64,000 nucleotides of DNA, from assembly GCF_012910805.1 (NCBI RefSeq), contig NZ_WTVK01000022.1, positions 1-64,000 on the forward strand, given 5' to 3'. Of this stretch, positions 9,885-18,803 are shown one piece after another. This DNA is from Aromatoleum evansii (GTDB lineage: Bacteria > Pseudomonadota > Gammaproteobacteria > Burkholderiales > Rhodocyclaceae). The notes below the pieces were generated by a model. That model was not told the DNA's origin, did no database searches, and saw only the letters and a list, made by a program, of their open reading frames with translations. Within the stretch, counting starts at the first letter, position 1. The number at the start of each line of letters is the position of its first letter. The position numbers were made by a program, and so were the translations under genes.

Positions 9885-11318
9885 ATGAACAAGTCGTACC
9901 GCAACTTCATCGATAACCAGTTCGTGGATGCCGAAGGCGGCGCCACCCTCGAGGTGCGCAACCCGGCGAACAACGAACTCCTGGGCGTCGTCCCGGCCTC
10001 CACCCAGGCGGACGTCGACCGTGCCGTCGAGGCCGCGCGTCGCGCCCAGCCGGCGTGGGAGCGCCTGCCGGCGATCGAGCGCGCGAACCACCTGCGCCGC
10101 GTCGCGAACAAGATCCGCGACAACAAGGAGCGCCTGGCGCGCACGATCACGCTGGAGCAGGGCAAGATCCTCGATCTCGCCCGCGTGGAAGTCGACTTCA
10201 CGGCCAACTATATGGACTACATGGCCGAGTGGGCGCGCCGCATCGAAGGCGAGATCATCCCCAGCGACCGTCCGGGCGAGACGATCTTCCTGCACCGCAA
10301 GCCCATCGGCGTCACCGCCGGCGTGCTGCCGTGGAACTTCCCGTTCTTCCTCATCGCCCGCAAGATGGCCCCGGCGCTCGTCACCGGCAACACCATCGTC
10401 ATCAAGTCGAGCGAGGAGACGCCGCTCAACGCGGTCGAGTTCGCCGAGATCGTCGCCGAGTGCGACCTGCCGACCGGCGTGTTCAGCCTCGTCAGCGGAG
10501 CGGGCGCCACCGGTGCCGCGCTGTGCGCGCACAAGGACGTCGGCCTCATCAGCTTCACCGGCAGCGTCGAGACCGGCATCCGCATCATGGAGACCGCGGC
10601 GCGCAACCTGACCCGCGTGAACCTGGAGCTGGGCGGCAAGGCGCCGGCCATCGTGCTGAACGACGCCGACCTGGAGCTCACCGCCCGCGCGCTGCATGCG
10701 TCGCGCGTGCTCAACACCGGGCAGGTGTGCAACGCCGCCGAGCGCGTGTATGTGCAGCGCGGCATCGCATCGGCGCTGGCCGAGAAGGTCGCTGCGCTGA
10801 TGGCTGAGACGCGCTACGGCAACCCGATCGCCGAGCAGGGCCTGCACATGGGGCCGCTGGTGAACCAGATGGGGCTCGACAAGGTCGCCGCGCTGGTCGA
10901 GAGCGCACGCAAGCAGGGCGCGGAAGTGCTCACCGGCGGCAAGGTCGCGAACCGCGAGGGCTACCACTTCGAGCCGACCGTGCTGGCGGGCTGCCGCGCC
11001 GACATGGATGTGATGACCAAGGAGATCTTCGGGCCGGTGCTGCCGCTGCAGATCGTCGAGGACCTCGACGAAGCGCTCGCGCTCGCCAACGACTCGGAGT
11101 ACGGCCTGACCTCGTCGATCTTCACGCGCGACCTCAACGCCGCGATGAAGGCCACCCGCGAGCTGCGCTTCGGCGAGACCTACATCAACCGCGAGCACTT
11201 CGAGGCGATGCAGGGCTTCCACGCCGGCCGGCGCAAATCGGGCATCGGCGGCGCGGACGGCAAGCACGGCCTGTACGAGTACACCGAAACCCACGTGGTC
11301 TATCTCCAGACCCACTGA
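9885..11318 (+). CDS. aldA: Aldehyde dehydrogenase, AldA (lactaldehyde/glycolaldehyde dehydrogenase) type
   Basis: A 477-residue NAD(P)-dependent aldehyde dehydrogenase, cytoplasmic. It closely resembles E. coli AldA throughout, for example YMAEWARRIEGEIIPSDRPG, GVLPWNFPFFLIARKMAPAL, and EAMQGFHAGRRKSGIGGADG near the C-terminus. The catalytic cysteine is C282 in GQVCNAAERVYVQ; the general-base Glu is in LELGGKAP. The ATG follows GAGGACAG. It probably converts the aldehyde produced by the PQQ dehydrogenase to an acid, with the acyl-CoA synthetase as possible next step; that pathway is inference. A half operator-like ATGAATTCAGA lies at 9822-9832. Confidence 0.9.
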   Translation: MNKSYRNFIDNQFVDAEGGATLEVRNPANNELLGVVPASTQADVDRAVEAARRAQPAWERLPAIERANHLRRVANKIRDNKERLARTITLEQGKILDLARVEVDFTANYMDYMAEWARRIEGEIIPSDRPGETIFLHRKPIGVTAGVLPWNFPFFLIARKMAPALVTGNTIVIKSSEETPLNAVEFAEIVAECDLPTGVFSLVSGAGATGAALCAHKDVGLISFTGSVETGIRIMETAARNLTRVNLELGGKAPAIVLNDADLELTARALHASRVLNTGQVCNAAERVYVQRGIASALAEKVAALMAETRYGNPIAEQGLHMGPLVNQMGLDKVAALVESARKQGAEVLTGGKVANREGYHFEPTVLAGCRADMDVMTKEIFGPVLPLQIVEDLDEALALANDSEYGLTSSIFTRDLNAAMKATRELRFGETYINREHFEAMQGFHAGRRKSGIGGADGKHGLYEYTETHVVYLQTH

Positions 11319-11452
11319 ACCGACTCATCCAACTGGCAGGGAGCAGGGACCGGGACCGCATCGCGCGGGTCCCGGCGGGATGACTCACGTCCGCGCGATT
11401 GAAAAAGCGGTGCCTTCGGGCGCCATCCAATAGAAGAAGCAGGAGACCGAAA

Positions 11453-12322
11453 GTGAAAAACCAGACGAGCCTGAAGAAGTCGTGTGTCACCAAACTGATC
11501 CAGGGCGCGGCGGTGGCGGCTCTGTGTGCGGGGGCAACCGTCGCGAACGCAGAGGTCACGCGAGGGTTTATCGGGGCGCACGAATATGCGCTGCCCGATC
11601 CCAGCGGCATGAAGCCGTGGAACGTGTTCGTCGAATACACCACCTTCCAGAAGACCAGCAAGGTGTGGAACGACAGCGGCAGCAAGAAGAGCTCCGACGA
11701 CATCGAATCCTTCGTCAGCCTGTCCAAGTTCGTGCACTTCTGGGAGATCACCAACGGCGTCGGAATCGCCTGGGAACTGATCGTGCCGAAGGTGAGCGTG
11801 CAGAACCGCGACACCGGCGACGGCGTGAGCGGCATCGCCGACCTGCTGACCGGCCCGGCGTTCTGGATCAAGCCGAACGAGAACTGGACGCTCGGCACCG
11901 ACATGGCCTTCGTGCAGGTGCCGGTCGGCGACCGCGACCTGCGCAGCACGCGCTGGAACGTCGTCGCGTCGGTGTTCTGGGATGCGCAGTACGGCAAGTT
12001 CAACTACACCGGCAACCTCGGCACGACGATCAACGGTCCGACCGAACGCAAGGGCGCGGCGGATCCGGCCAACCCGTACTACTTCAACAACCGCTTCGGC
12101 TACCGCGTGTCGCAGCTCGTCGAGCCCTACGTCGGCGTGGACTACCAGTGGCAGGACAGCAAGGACGGCGTTGCGGAAGCGCACGAGCTGGCCGGTGCGG
12201 TCGGCGTGATGTTCCACATGGCACCGAACTACCACCTTTCCGTGCATTACCAAGGTGGCATCGACGGCAAGAACATGCCGGTGTCGAACAACCTGAACGT
12301 GCGTTTCGCGTACGTGTTCTGA
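11453..12322 (+). CDS. Outer-membrane channel-like protein of the phenol meta-pathway (COG4313) family
   Basis: A 289-residue protein with a signal peptide (LIQGAAVAALCAGATVANA) and a body of alternating amphipathic strands ending in YVF, the terminal aromatic typical of outer-membrane barrels. ALPDPSGMKPWNVFVEYTTF and the NYTGNLG/VGVDYQWQDS segments fit the COG4313 group found in hydrophobic-compound degradation clusters. I choose GTG at 11453 after AGGAGACC; an upstream in-frame ATG would add a basic tail with no ribosome site. Its place beside the dehydrogenases suggests substrate uptake across the outer membrane. Confidence 0.75.
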   Translation: MKNQTSLKKSCVTKLIQGAAVAALCAGATVANAEVTRGFIGAHEYALPDPSGMKPWNVFVEYTTFQKTSKVWNDSGSKKSSDDIESFVSLSKFVHFWEITNGVGIAWELIVPKVSVQNRDTGDGVSGIADLLTGPAFWIKPNENWTLGTDMAFVQVPVGDRDLRSTRWNVVASVFWDAQYGKFNYTGNLGTTINGPTERKGAADPANPYYFNNRFGYRVSQLVEPYVGVDYQWQDSKDGVAEAHELAGAVGVMFHMAPNYHLSVHYQGGIDGKNMPVSNNLNVRFAYVF

Positions 12323-12330
12323 CCTGCGTG

Positions 12331-12354
12331 GCGGGGGAGCTCCGGCTCCCCCGC
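12331..12354 (+). terminator. Strong hairpin after the outer-membrane protein gene
   Basis: GCGGGGGAGC-TCCG-GCTCCCCCGC is a perfect 10-bp stem 9 bp after the stop codon. No T-run follows, so it may protect the mRNA 3' end or attenuate rather than fully terminate. Confidence 0.5.
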
Positions 12355-12425
12355 GCGCGTGAGTACATCCGGGTCGGCGGAAGGCGCTTCCGCCGCCCGT
12401 GCCAGCAAACAAGAAGATGCCGACA

Positions 12426-13406
12426 ATGGAACGTGCGATCCGTATCCACTCTCCGGGAGGTCCGGAGGTGCTGCGCCTGGAGGAGGTGTCCGTGGGGATG
12501 CCCGGGCCGGGCGAAGTCCGCATCCGGCACCGCGCCTGCGGCCTGAACTTCATCGACGTCTATTACCGCAGCGGACTCTACCCGCTGGACATGCCGGCCG
12601 GTATCGGCATGGAGGGTGCCGGCGTCATCGATGCGGTGGGCGAGGGCGTGTCCCACCTGAGGGCGGGCGATCGCGCGGCCTACGCGTGCCAGCCTCCGGG
12701 CGCCTACAGCAGCGCCCGCGTGATGCCGGCGAAGAACGTGGTGCGCCTGCCCGACGAGATCGATTACGAGACTGGTGCGGCGATGATGCTCAAGGGGCTC
12801 ACCGTGCAGTACCTGCTGCGCAAGACGCAGCCGCAGGGCGGTTTGCAGCCCGGCGATTTCGTGCTGTTCCACGCGGCTGCCGGCGGCGTCGGGCTGATCG
12901 CCTGCCAGTGGGCGCGAGCGATGGGCCTGCAGCTGATCGGCACGGCCGGCTCGCCTGAAAAGTGCGCCCTCGCGCTGCAGAACGGCGCCACCTACGCCAT
13001 CGATTACCGCAAGGAGAATTTTGTCGCGCGCGTCGCCGAGATCACCGGCGGACGCGGCGTGAAGGCCGTGTACGACTCCGTCGGCAAGGACACCTTTGCC
13101 GGTTCGATCGAGTGCCTGCGGCCCTTCGGCCTGCTCGCGGTGTTCGGCTCGTCGTCGGGGCCGGTACCGCCTTTCGGGCTGCAGATGCTCGCGGCGAAAT
13201 CCCTCTACGTCAGCCGTCCGACGCTGTTCACCCACCTCGCGAGCCGTGAGGCGACGCAGGAGATGGCCGACGATCTGTTCGGGATGGTCGCGCGCGGCGA
13301 AATCGTGATTCCCGTCGAACGCCGCTATGCGCTCGAGAACGCCGCGCGTGCCCATGCGGAGCTCGAGGCCCGTCTCACCACCGGCTGCAGCGTGCTGATC
13401 CCGTGA
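12426..13406 (+). CDS. NADPH:quinone reductase, QOR-type zinc-independent alcohol dehydrogenase family
   Basis: A 326-residue medium-chain dehydrogenase/reductase. GLNFIDVYYRSGLYP and PAGIGMEGAGVI are the QOR signature, and FHAAAGGVGLIACQWARAMG is the nucleotide-binding Rossmann loop. Structural zinc cysteines are absent, as expected for QOR. It reduces quinones or activated enones with NADPH in the cytoplasm. The ATG at 12426 is chosen because AGAAG lies nine bases before it and the resulting length fits the family; in-frame GTG and ATG codons lie slightly upstream. Its stop overlaps the sensor kinase start by four bases. Confidence 0.87.
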   Translation: MERAIRIHSPGGPEVLRLEEVSVGMPGPGEVRIRHRACGLNFIDVYYRSGLYPLDMPAGIGMEGAGVIDAVGEGVSHLRAGDRAAYACQPPGAYSSARVMPAKNVVRLPDEIDYETGAAMMLKGLTVQYLLRKTQPQGGLQPGDFVLFHAAAGGVGLIACQWARAMGLQLIGTAGSPEKCALALQNGATYAIDYRKENFVARVAEITGGRGVKAVYDSVGKDTFAGSIECLRPFGLLAVFGSSSGPVPPFGLQMLAAKSLYVSRPTLFTHLASREATQEMADDLFGMVARGEIVIPVERRYALENAARAHAELEARLTTGCSVLIP

Positions 13407-14830
13407 TCAAGGCGGCGCCCTTCCTCCCCTGGTCGTCGCTTGCGCCCGCCCGCGGCGTCGCGGTCCCGCGCAGCCCGGTGTCGCTCTCGTCGCGCGTCGG
13501 TCTCGTGCTCCTCGCCGTGCTGCTCGCCGCGCTGGCGGCGGGCACGGCGTGGTGGGTGGGGGAGACGCGTCGTGCGATCAAGGAGGAGGTGAACGCCGCG
13601 AGCCAGGTCGCCCAGCAGTGGGTCGTCGTCCTAGTGTCCGAAACGCTGCGCGATTCCGACGAAGGACAAGTGCGGCTGATGGAGCACCTGCGCGCGGTCG
13701 GACGGCTGCGCGCCAATCGCCTCGAAGTCGTGGGCGCCGACGGCCGCCTGCTTCATGTGTCGCCCGAATCGACCTACAAGGCGGGGCGTTTTGCGCCCGT
13801 GTGGTTTTCCGACTGGGTGGAGCCGACGCTGCAGGTGCGCCGTTTCGACGCCGGCGACCGCACTATCCTGCTGCGACCCGACGCCTCGCGCTCTGTGCTC
13901 GACGCCTGGGACGACCTGCGTGCCGGCTTGAGCACGCTGCTGCTGGTGCTGATCGCCGGCGTCGCGGCGTCGCGCTGGGCGGTGCGTCGTGCCCTGGCGC
14001 CCCTCGCCGAGATCGACCGTGCGCTGGCGCGCGGTACCGAGGGACGCTTCGACCAGCGCCTGCCCAATTACCGCGTCGCGGAACTCGACCGCGTCGCGAG
14101 CACCTTCAACCGCCTTGCTGCAGCGCTGGAGCAGAGCCGCGACCTCAATCTCCGGCTGGAGGAGGACCAGGCCTTCGCCGGGGCGGTGCAGGCGCGCCTG
14201 GAGGAGGAGCGCCGCCTCATCGCCCACGAGCTGCACGACGAACTCGGCCAGGGGATCACCGCGGTGCGCGCGATCTCCGGCGCGATCCTGCAGCGCAGCG
14301 CCGACCAGCCGCAGATCCACGGCAGCGCCCAGGCCATCCTCGCGATGACCAGCCAGATGCAGGACGGCGTGCGCGCGATCCTGCAGCGACTGCGCCCCAC
14401 GATCGGCGAGGGTGGCGGGCTCGACCGGGCGGTGACCGAATACTGCCGCCTGTGGTCGGAAATCCATCCTTCCATCGCGATCGAGTGCGCGGTCTGCGGC
14501 TCGGTCGCGACAAGCGGCCGCCTCGGCATCACTGTTCTGCGGCTGCTGCAGGAAAGCCTGACCAACGTCGCACGCCACGCCGGTGCGACGCGCGTCGACG
14601 TGCGCGTCGCCATGCGGGGCAGCGAACTGGAACTCGATGTGTGCGACAACGGTTGCGGACTGGCACCGCAGGCGGAGGAGGGATTCGGGCTGCGCGGCAT
14701 GCGCGAGCGGGTCGCCGAACTGCGCGGTGAATTCCGCATCGAGACCGCCCCCGCGGGCGGCCTGCATATCGCGGTGCGTTTGCCGGTTCTGCTCGATCAC
14801 GAGGAAAACGAACATGGCTGCCATGCTTGA
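13403..14830 (+). CDS. Sensor histidine kinase, NarX/HisKA_3 type (paralogue of the kinase at 32953)
   Basis: A 475-residue membrane sensor. One membrane segment near residues 33-52, a periplasmic domain of about 110 residues containing ESTYKAGRFAPVWF, a second segment near 178-195, a HAMP-like linker, then HisKA_3 with phospho-acceptor H278 in ELHDELGQG, and a HATPase domain with DNGCGL and FGLRGMRERV. It starts with GTG inside the stop of the quinone reductase gene and ends overlapping the response regulator by 17 bases. It is strongly similar over its full length to the kinase of the second PQQ module, so an alcohol, aldehyde or metal signal tied to PQQ oxidation is a reasonable guess. Confidence 0.9.
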   Translation: MIKAAPFLPWSSLAPARGVAVPRSPVSLSSRVGLVLLAVLLAALAAGTAWWVGETRRAIKEEVNAASQVAQQWVVVLVSETLRDSDEGQVRLMEHLRAVGRLRANRLEVVGADGRLLHVSPESTYKAGRFAPVWFSDWVEPTLQVRRFDAGDRTILLRPDASRSVLDAWDDLRAGLSTLLLVLIAGVAASRWAVRRALAPLAEIDRALARGTEGRFDQRLPNYRVAELDRVASTFNRLAAALEQSRDLNLRLEEDQAFAGAVQARLEEERRLIAHELHDELGQGITAVRAISGAILQRSADQPQIHGSAQAILAMTSQMQDGVRAILQRLRPTIGEGGGLDRAVTEYCRLWSEIHPSIAIECAVCGSVATSGRLGITVLRLLQESLTNVARHAGATRVDVRVAMRGSELELDVCDNGCGLAPQAEEGFGLRGMRERVAELRGEFRIETAPAGGLHIAVRLPVLLDHEENEHGCHA

Positions 14831-15461
14831 AGGTCTGCGCCTGGTCCTCGCCGACGACCATGCCGTCGTGCGCATGGGATTCCGCATGCTGCTCGAAGGG
14901 GCAGGGGCCGAAGTCGTCGCGGAAGCCGCGTCCGGCGAGGCTGCGCTAGCCGCCTTCGCCGAGCACCGTCCGGACGTGCTGGTGATGGATGTGACGATGC
15001 CGGGCCTCGGCGGCCTGGGGGCGCTGGAGCGCCTTCTGGCCCATCACGAAGGGGCGCGCGTGCTGATGCTGTCCGCGCACGACGACATGCAGATTCCGAC
15101 CCGCGCGCTGAAGGCAGGTGCGGCCGGTTACCTCTCCAAGCGCGCCCAGCCGACGGAACTGGTCCGGGCGGTGGCGCAGATTGCGCGCGGCCGGCGCTAC
15201 GTCGACCCCGAAATCGCCTCGCATCTGGCGCTCGCCCAGTTCGGCGACGGCGCCGACCCGCTCGCCGTCCTCACCGACAAGGAGTTCGCCGTGTTCCTGC
15301 AGCTCGCCAAGGGCCGCGACGTCCGCGAGGTCGCGGATTCGCATGGCGTCAGCGCGAGCACGGTGGGAACGCATCTGTACCACATCAAGCAGAAGCTGCA
15401 GGCGGGGAATGCGGCGCAGCTCGCGCTGATCGCCGTGCGCGCGGGACTCATCGAGACCTAG
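14814..15461 (+). CDS. NarL/LuxR-type response regulator
   Basis: A 215-residue two-domain regulator. The receiver domain shows LADDHAVVRMGFRMLLEG, phospho-acceptor Asp in VMDVTMPGLGG and the conserved Lys in YLSKRAQP. The C-terminal LuxR-type HTH is STVGTHLYHIKQKLQAGN. It overlaps the kinase gene by 17 bases and is translationally coupled to it. The regulator at 32322-32969 has the same length and near-identical receiver and HTH cores. Targets are not identified; the neighbouring PQQ operon and the palindromic operators are candidates. Confidence 0.92.
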   Translation: MAAMLEGLRLVLADDHAVVRMGFRMLLEGAGAEVVAEAASGEAALAAFAEHRPDVLVMDVTMPGLGGLGALERLLAHHEGARVLMLSAHDDMQIPTRALKAGAAGYLSKRAQPTELVRAVAQIARGRRYVDPEIASHLALAQFGDGADPLAVLTDKEFAVFLQLAKGRDVREVADSHGVSASTVGTHLYHIKQKLQAGNAAQLALIAVRAGLIET

Positions 15462-15516
15462 CGGCCGCCGGTTCATACACAACAATCTCAATCAACAAAT
15501 GGAAGGCAGTCGAATC

Positions 15517-16368
15517 GTGGGCATCAGGAACGTAGGGATCGTCGGGGCGGGCACCATGGGCAGCGGCATCGCGCAGGTATGCGCGGCCGCAGGATTCCGC
15601 GTGACCCTGCTGGATGTGTCGACCGAGGCCGTCAGCAAGGGCGTGGAGACCGTCTCCCGCAACCTCGAGCGGCTGGTGGTGAAGGAAAAGCTCGCTGCGG
15701 GCGACAAGGCTGCGATTCTCGAGCGCGTCTCCCCCACCACCAGCAACGGCGACCTCGCCGCGTCGGATCTCGTCATCGAGGCCGCGACCGAGAACGAGAC
15801 CCTGAAACAGCGCATCCTGCGCGACATCGACGCGATCGTGTCGCCGACAGCGATCATCGCCACCAACACCTCTTCGATCTCGGTGACCCGGCTGGCCGCC
15901 GTGACCGGGCGCGCGCCCCAGTTCATCGGCATGCATTTCTTCAATCCGGTGCCGGTCATGGCGCTCGTGGAGCTGATTCGCGGACTGCAGACTTCCGACG
16001 AGACGCTCGCGACGGCCCGCGGCTTTGTCGAGGCGCTCGGCAAGACCGCGGTGGTGGCACGCAACAGCCCCGGCTTCGCCGTCAACCGGATCCTCTGCCC
16101 GATGATCAACGAAGCGATCTTCGCCTTGCACGAGGGGCTCGCGAGCGCCGAGGAAATCGACGCCGGGATGATGCTGGGCTGCAATCACCCCATCGGGCCG
16201 CTTGCGCTGGCGGACCTCATCGGCCTGGACACGATGCTCTCGGTGATGGAGGTGTTCTATGACGGCTTCAAGGATCCGAAATACCGCCCGGCGCCGCTGC
16301 TCAAGGAAATGGTCGACGCCGGCTTCCTGGGCCGCAAGAGCGGCCGCGGTTTCTTCAATTACGCATGA
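15517..16368 (+). CDS. 3-hydroxyacyl-CoA (3-hydroxybutyryl-CoA) dehydrogenase
   Basis: A 283-residue NAD-dependent enzyme of beta-oxidation. VGIVGAGTMGSGIAQVCAAAG is the Rossmann motif, GMHFFNPVPVMALVE contains the catalytic His with its NP partner, and NSPGFAVNRILCPMINEA is the family signature. The GTG at 15517 is preferred since GGAAGG lies ten bases before it and the length matches stand-alone Hbd/PaaH enzymes; an ATG at 15499 would add six residues. It closes the catabolic block and could oxidise the hydroxyacyl-CoA derived from the acid activated by the CoA ligase. Confidence 0.9.
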   Translation: MGIRNVGIVGAGTMGSGIAQVCAAAGFRVTLLDVSTEAVSKGVETVSRNLERLVVKEKLAAGDKAAILERVSPTTSNGDLAASDLVIEAATENETLKQRILRDIDAIVSPTAIIATNTSSISVTRLAAVTGRAPQFIGMHFFNPVPVMALVELIRGLQTSDETLATARGFVEALGKTAVVARNSPGFAVNRILCPMINEAIFALHEGLASAEEIDAGMMLGCNHPIGPLALADLIGLDTMLSVMEVFYDGFKDPKYRPAPLLKEMVDAGFLGRKSGRGFFNYA

Positions 16369-16539
16369 CCGACGGTTTCGTACGGAAAGGTGCCTCGTCT
16401 AACGCTCGAATGGTGGATTCCTTCTCTCCTCCTGCCTTCTTGCCGGCACCTTTCTCTTTTTATTCTGTAGTCGTGGAGGGCGCATTGCATGACTCGTGAG
16501 TGACGCCGCGAGGGTACGTTTCGATAACGAGGTGACAAA

Positions 16540-17208
16540 ATGAAAAAAATCCTGGCGATTTCCCCAATCTTTTCCGCCCGTGGCTCCAGCGTCCATCAAG
16601 GCTGGAAGACGATCTTCAGGTCCGTTGGCGTCGCGCTCTTGCTGAGCGTTGCCGTCAGCGGTGGAAATGAAGCGCAGGCACGGGAGCTGTCGATCGGCGA
16701 TGGCTCATTCAAGTGCCTGAACGACATGGTCAAGGTACGCCATTTCTACGTGGACAATCTCCTGGGCAATCGCAAAGCCACGATCAAGGTCGCCGAGAAG
16801 GGAACCGGCGCGTATCCGCCGGGCTCCGTGGTGCAACTGATTCCCGGTGAGGTCATGGTGAAGCACCCGAAGGGCTTCAACCCTGCGACCAAGGACTGGG
16901 AATTCTTCGAGCTCGACGTCTCCAAAGAGGGCACGAAGATCCGCAAGCGCGGTTTCGTCGATGTCGTCAATCGCTTCGGCGGGAACTGCTTTGCTTGCCA
17001 CGTCAAGGCGAAACCCGAGTTCGACCTCGTGTGCGAGGTCGAGCATGGCTGCGATCCGATCCCCATCACGCGCCGCATGCTGGCCGCGGTGCAGAAGACG
17101 GACCCCCGCTGCACAGCGCCTGCCGCCCTGACCGAGGACGATCAGCTCGCGCTGAAGGAACTGGACGAGGTGTTGAAGACCATGACGATGCCCGCGGCGC
17201 CGAAGTGA
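16540..17208 (+). CDS. Exported mono-haem c-type protein, cytochrome P460-like
   Basis: A 222-residue protein with an N-terminal hydrophobic export segment (VGVALLLSVAVSGG, cleavage likely after AQA near residue 48) and a single haem-attachment motif CFACH within GGNCFACHVKAKPEFDLVCE. The region upstream, PGSVVQLIPGEVMVKHPKGFNP, resembles cytochrome P460-like proteins. Three further cysteines near the end may pair. Role unknown; a periplasmic electron carrier or small redox enzyme is likely. The N-terminus before the hydrophobic segment is unusually long (about 25 residues), so a downstream start is possible, but GAGGTGAC precedes this ATG. Confidence 0.65.
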   Translation: MKKILAISPIFSARGSSVHQGWKTIFRSVGVALLLSVAVSGGNEAQARELSIGDGSFKCLNDMVKVRHFYVDNLLGNRKATIKVAEKGTGAYPPGSVVQLIPGEVMVKHPKGFNPATKDWEFFELDVSKEGTKIRKRGFVDVVNRFGGNCFACHVKAKPEFDLVCEVEHGCDPIPITRRMLAAVQKTDPRCTAPAALTEDDQLALKELDEVLKTMTMPAAPK

Positions 17209-17306
17209 GCTGGCGGTGATCACGCGTGCGGGCGCCGTCCCGCACGAGGCGGGGCGCTCCCCCAGGTCCCGCGCCATTCCTGTCGAATCATGCAGAGACT
17301 GAACTC

Positions 17307-17864
17307 ATGCGATACAAGAAATCCCTGACCTTGCTTGCCGCCGCGATGAGCTTCGGCGCGACGTTCGCTGCCCACGCCTTCGAGCTGAAGAGCAACCTCC
17401 GGAACGGCCAGGCGGTCCCGCCGGAGTATTACCAGAACAACTTCGGCTGCACGGGCCCGAGCCATTCGCCGATGCTGGAATGGAAGAATCCGCCCAAGGG
17501 CACCAGGAGCTACGCGATCACGTTCTTCGACAAGAGCGCACCGACCGGCTCCGGGTTCTGGCACTACCTCGCCTACGATCTTCCGGCGGACACGACGAGG
17601 ATCGAGGAGGGCGACCTGACGACGGCCAAGCTGCCGGCCGGGGCCAAGGAAGGAAACACCGATCTCGGCAAGCCCGGCTACTTCGGCCCGTGCCCGCCGG
17701 TCGGGCGCAAGCATACCTACGTGTATACGGTGCATGCGCTGAAGACGGACAAGCTGGACGTGCCGGCTGGCGCGACGTCGGCGATCATTTCCTTCTATAT
17801 CTGGCAAAACACGCTCGGAAAGGCGTCCCTAGAGGTGTCAGCCGGACCCAGGACGGGCAAGTAG
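17307..17864 (+). CDS. YbhB/YbcL family (PEBP, Raf kinase inhibitor-like) exported protein
   Basis: A 185-residue protein with a clear signal peptide (SLTLLAAAMSFGATFAAHA) and a PEBP fold: CTGPSHSPMLEWKNPPKGT, the SGFWHYLAYDLP loop and YFGPCPPVGRKHTYVYTVHAL. Bacterial PEBP proteins bind small phosphorylated or hydrophobic ligands; their biochemical role is mostly unknown. The signal indicates a periplasmic location. It follows the haem c protein by about 100 bp in the same direction and may share its transcript. Confidence 0.87.
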   Translation: MRYKKSLTLLAAAMSFGATFAAHAFELKSNLRNGQAVPPEYYQNNFGCTGPSHSPMLEWKNPPKGTRSYAITFFDKSAPTGSGFWHYLAYDLPADTTRIEEGDLTTAKLPAGAKEGNTDLGKPGYFGPCPPVGRKHTYVYTVHALKTDKLDVPAGATSAIISFYIWQNTLGKASLEVSAGPRTGK

Positions 17865-18123
17865 GACTGAGTACGTGGCGCGATCACGCAATCGCGCCAC
17901 TCATATGCCGCTTTCGCGCCAAGTCGCACCTCCATTGCGGTTCAGCGTTGTCGGGGCGGGTCGTGCATTGGTCCGGCGTCGATGCAGGCCGTGCTCTTCC
18001 GGAGCAAATGCAGCGCAACACGCCGAGCGCGATTTCGCACTGCTACTCCTCAACTAATAACTACGACTAAAATAGTCCACGTTTTTCTTGCGAATTCAAA
18101 CGCGGAGTTATATAGTCTTAGTT
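17865..18123. promoter_or_regulatory. AT-richer intergenic region ahead of the Rrf2 regulator
   Basis: About 260 bp. The last 75 bp are AT-rich relative to the genome and contain related sequences GACTAAAATAGTC (18065-18077) and TATAGTCTTAGTT (18112-18124), which look like arms of one or two regulator sites around the promoter. Autoregulation by the Rrf2 protein is a likely use. Confidence 0.4.
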
Positions 18124-18666
18124 ATGGCGCACATCACTACCAGCGTTGAATACGCGATCCACTGTCTCCTCTGGCTCGTCGGCTCGGACGGCACCGCCCT
18201 GAGCAGCCGGGATCTTGCGGAGTTGCAGGGCATCTCGCCGAGTTTTGTGGCGAAGATCCTGCCCAAGCTGGAAAAGGCGGGCATCGTCGTGGCGAACGAA
18301 GGGGTTCGCGGCGGGTATCGCCTGTCGCGCCCGCCCGAGCAGATCAGTTTTCTCCAGATCGTGGACGCGATCGAAGGCGAGAAGCCGCTGTTCGACTGCC
18401 AGGAAATCCGGAGTCGCTGCGCGGTCTTCGGCGAGGAGCCGCCCGCGTGGTCGGTCGCAGGCGTCTGCGGGATCCACGCCGTGATGCTGAAGGCCGAGCA
18501 GGCGATGCGCGCCGAGTTGGCCGCGAATACGCTGGCGGATGTCGCGCGCACCTTCGAACGCAAGGCGCCGACCGAATTCTTCGTCCAGGTCCATGACTGG
18601 GTCAGCGACCGGATCGACAGTCGCCGACCGGGACGTCCCCCCAAGACGCCGAAGCCCTCGTCCTGA
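18124..18666 (+). CDS. Rrf2-family transcriptional regulator
   Basis: A 180-residue winged-helix regulator. HITTSVEYAIHCLLWLV is the family start, LAELQGISPSFVAKILPKLEKAG the recognition helix region and GGYRLSRPPEQISFLQIVDAIEG the wing. Cysteines in FDCQEIRSRC and GVCGIH match the arrangement by which Rrf2 members often hold an iron-sulphur cluster, so redox or NO sensing is possible. It precedes a flavoprotein gene by about 140 bp and may control it. The ATG at 18124 is used; an upstream in-frame codon lies within the promoter-like region. Confidence 0.9.
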   Translation: MAHITTSVEYAIHCLLWLVGSDGTALSSRDLAELQGISPSFVAKILPKLEKAGIVVANEGVRGGYRLSRPPEQISFLQIVDAIEGEKPLFDCQEIRSRCAVFGEEPPAWSVAGVCGIHAVMLKAEQAMRAELAANTLADVARTFERKAPTEFFVQVHDWVSDRIDSRRPGRPPKTPKPSS

Positions 18667-18803
18667 GGCCATCCGGGCCTGGTTCCCCCGGGAACATCGC
18701 ATCGATCTGACTCGCGGTCCTTCGCCGGACGGACCGGGAGCGCACTGCCGCACGTCCGTGGCAGGGAGTCGTTCGTCCGGATCTTTCCAAAGGAATACGC
18801 AAA

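Noticed and set aside
16386-16453. AAAGGTGCC...GGCACCTTT followed by a T-rich tract as a terminator
   Set aside because: The stem is 9 bp but the loop is about 50 bases, too long for a confident intrinsic terminator.
18083-18105. GAATTC site ahead of the Rrf2 gene as a fourth member of the palindrome regulon
   Set aside because: Only the six-base core and an AAA tail match; flanks and the 34-bp partner are missing.
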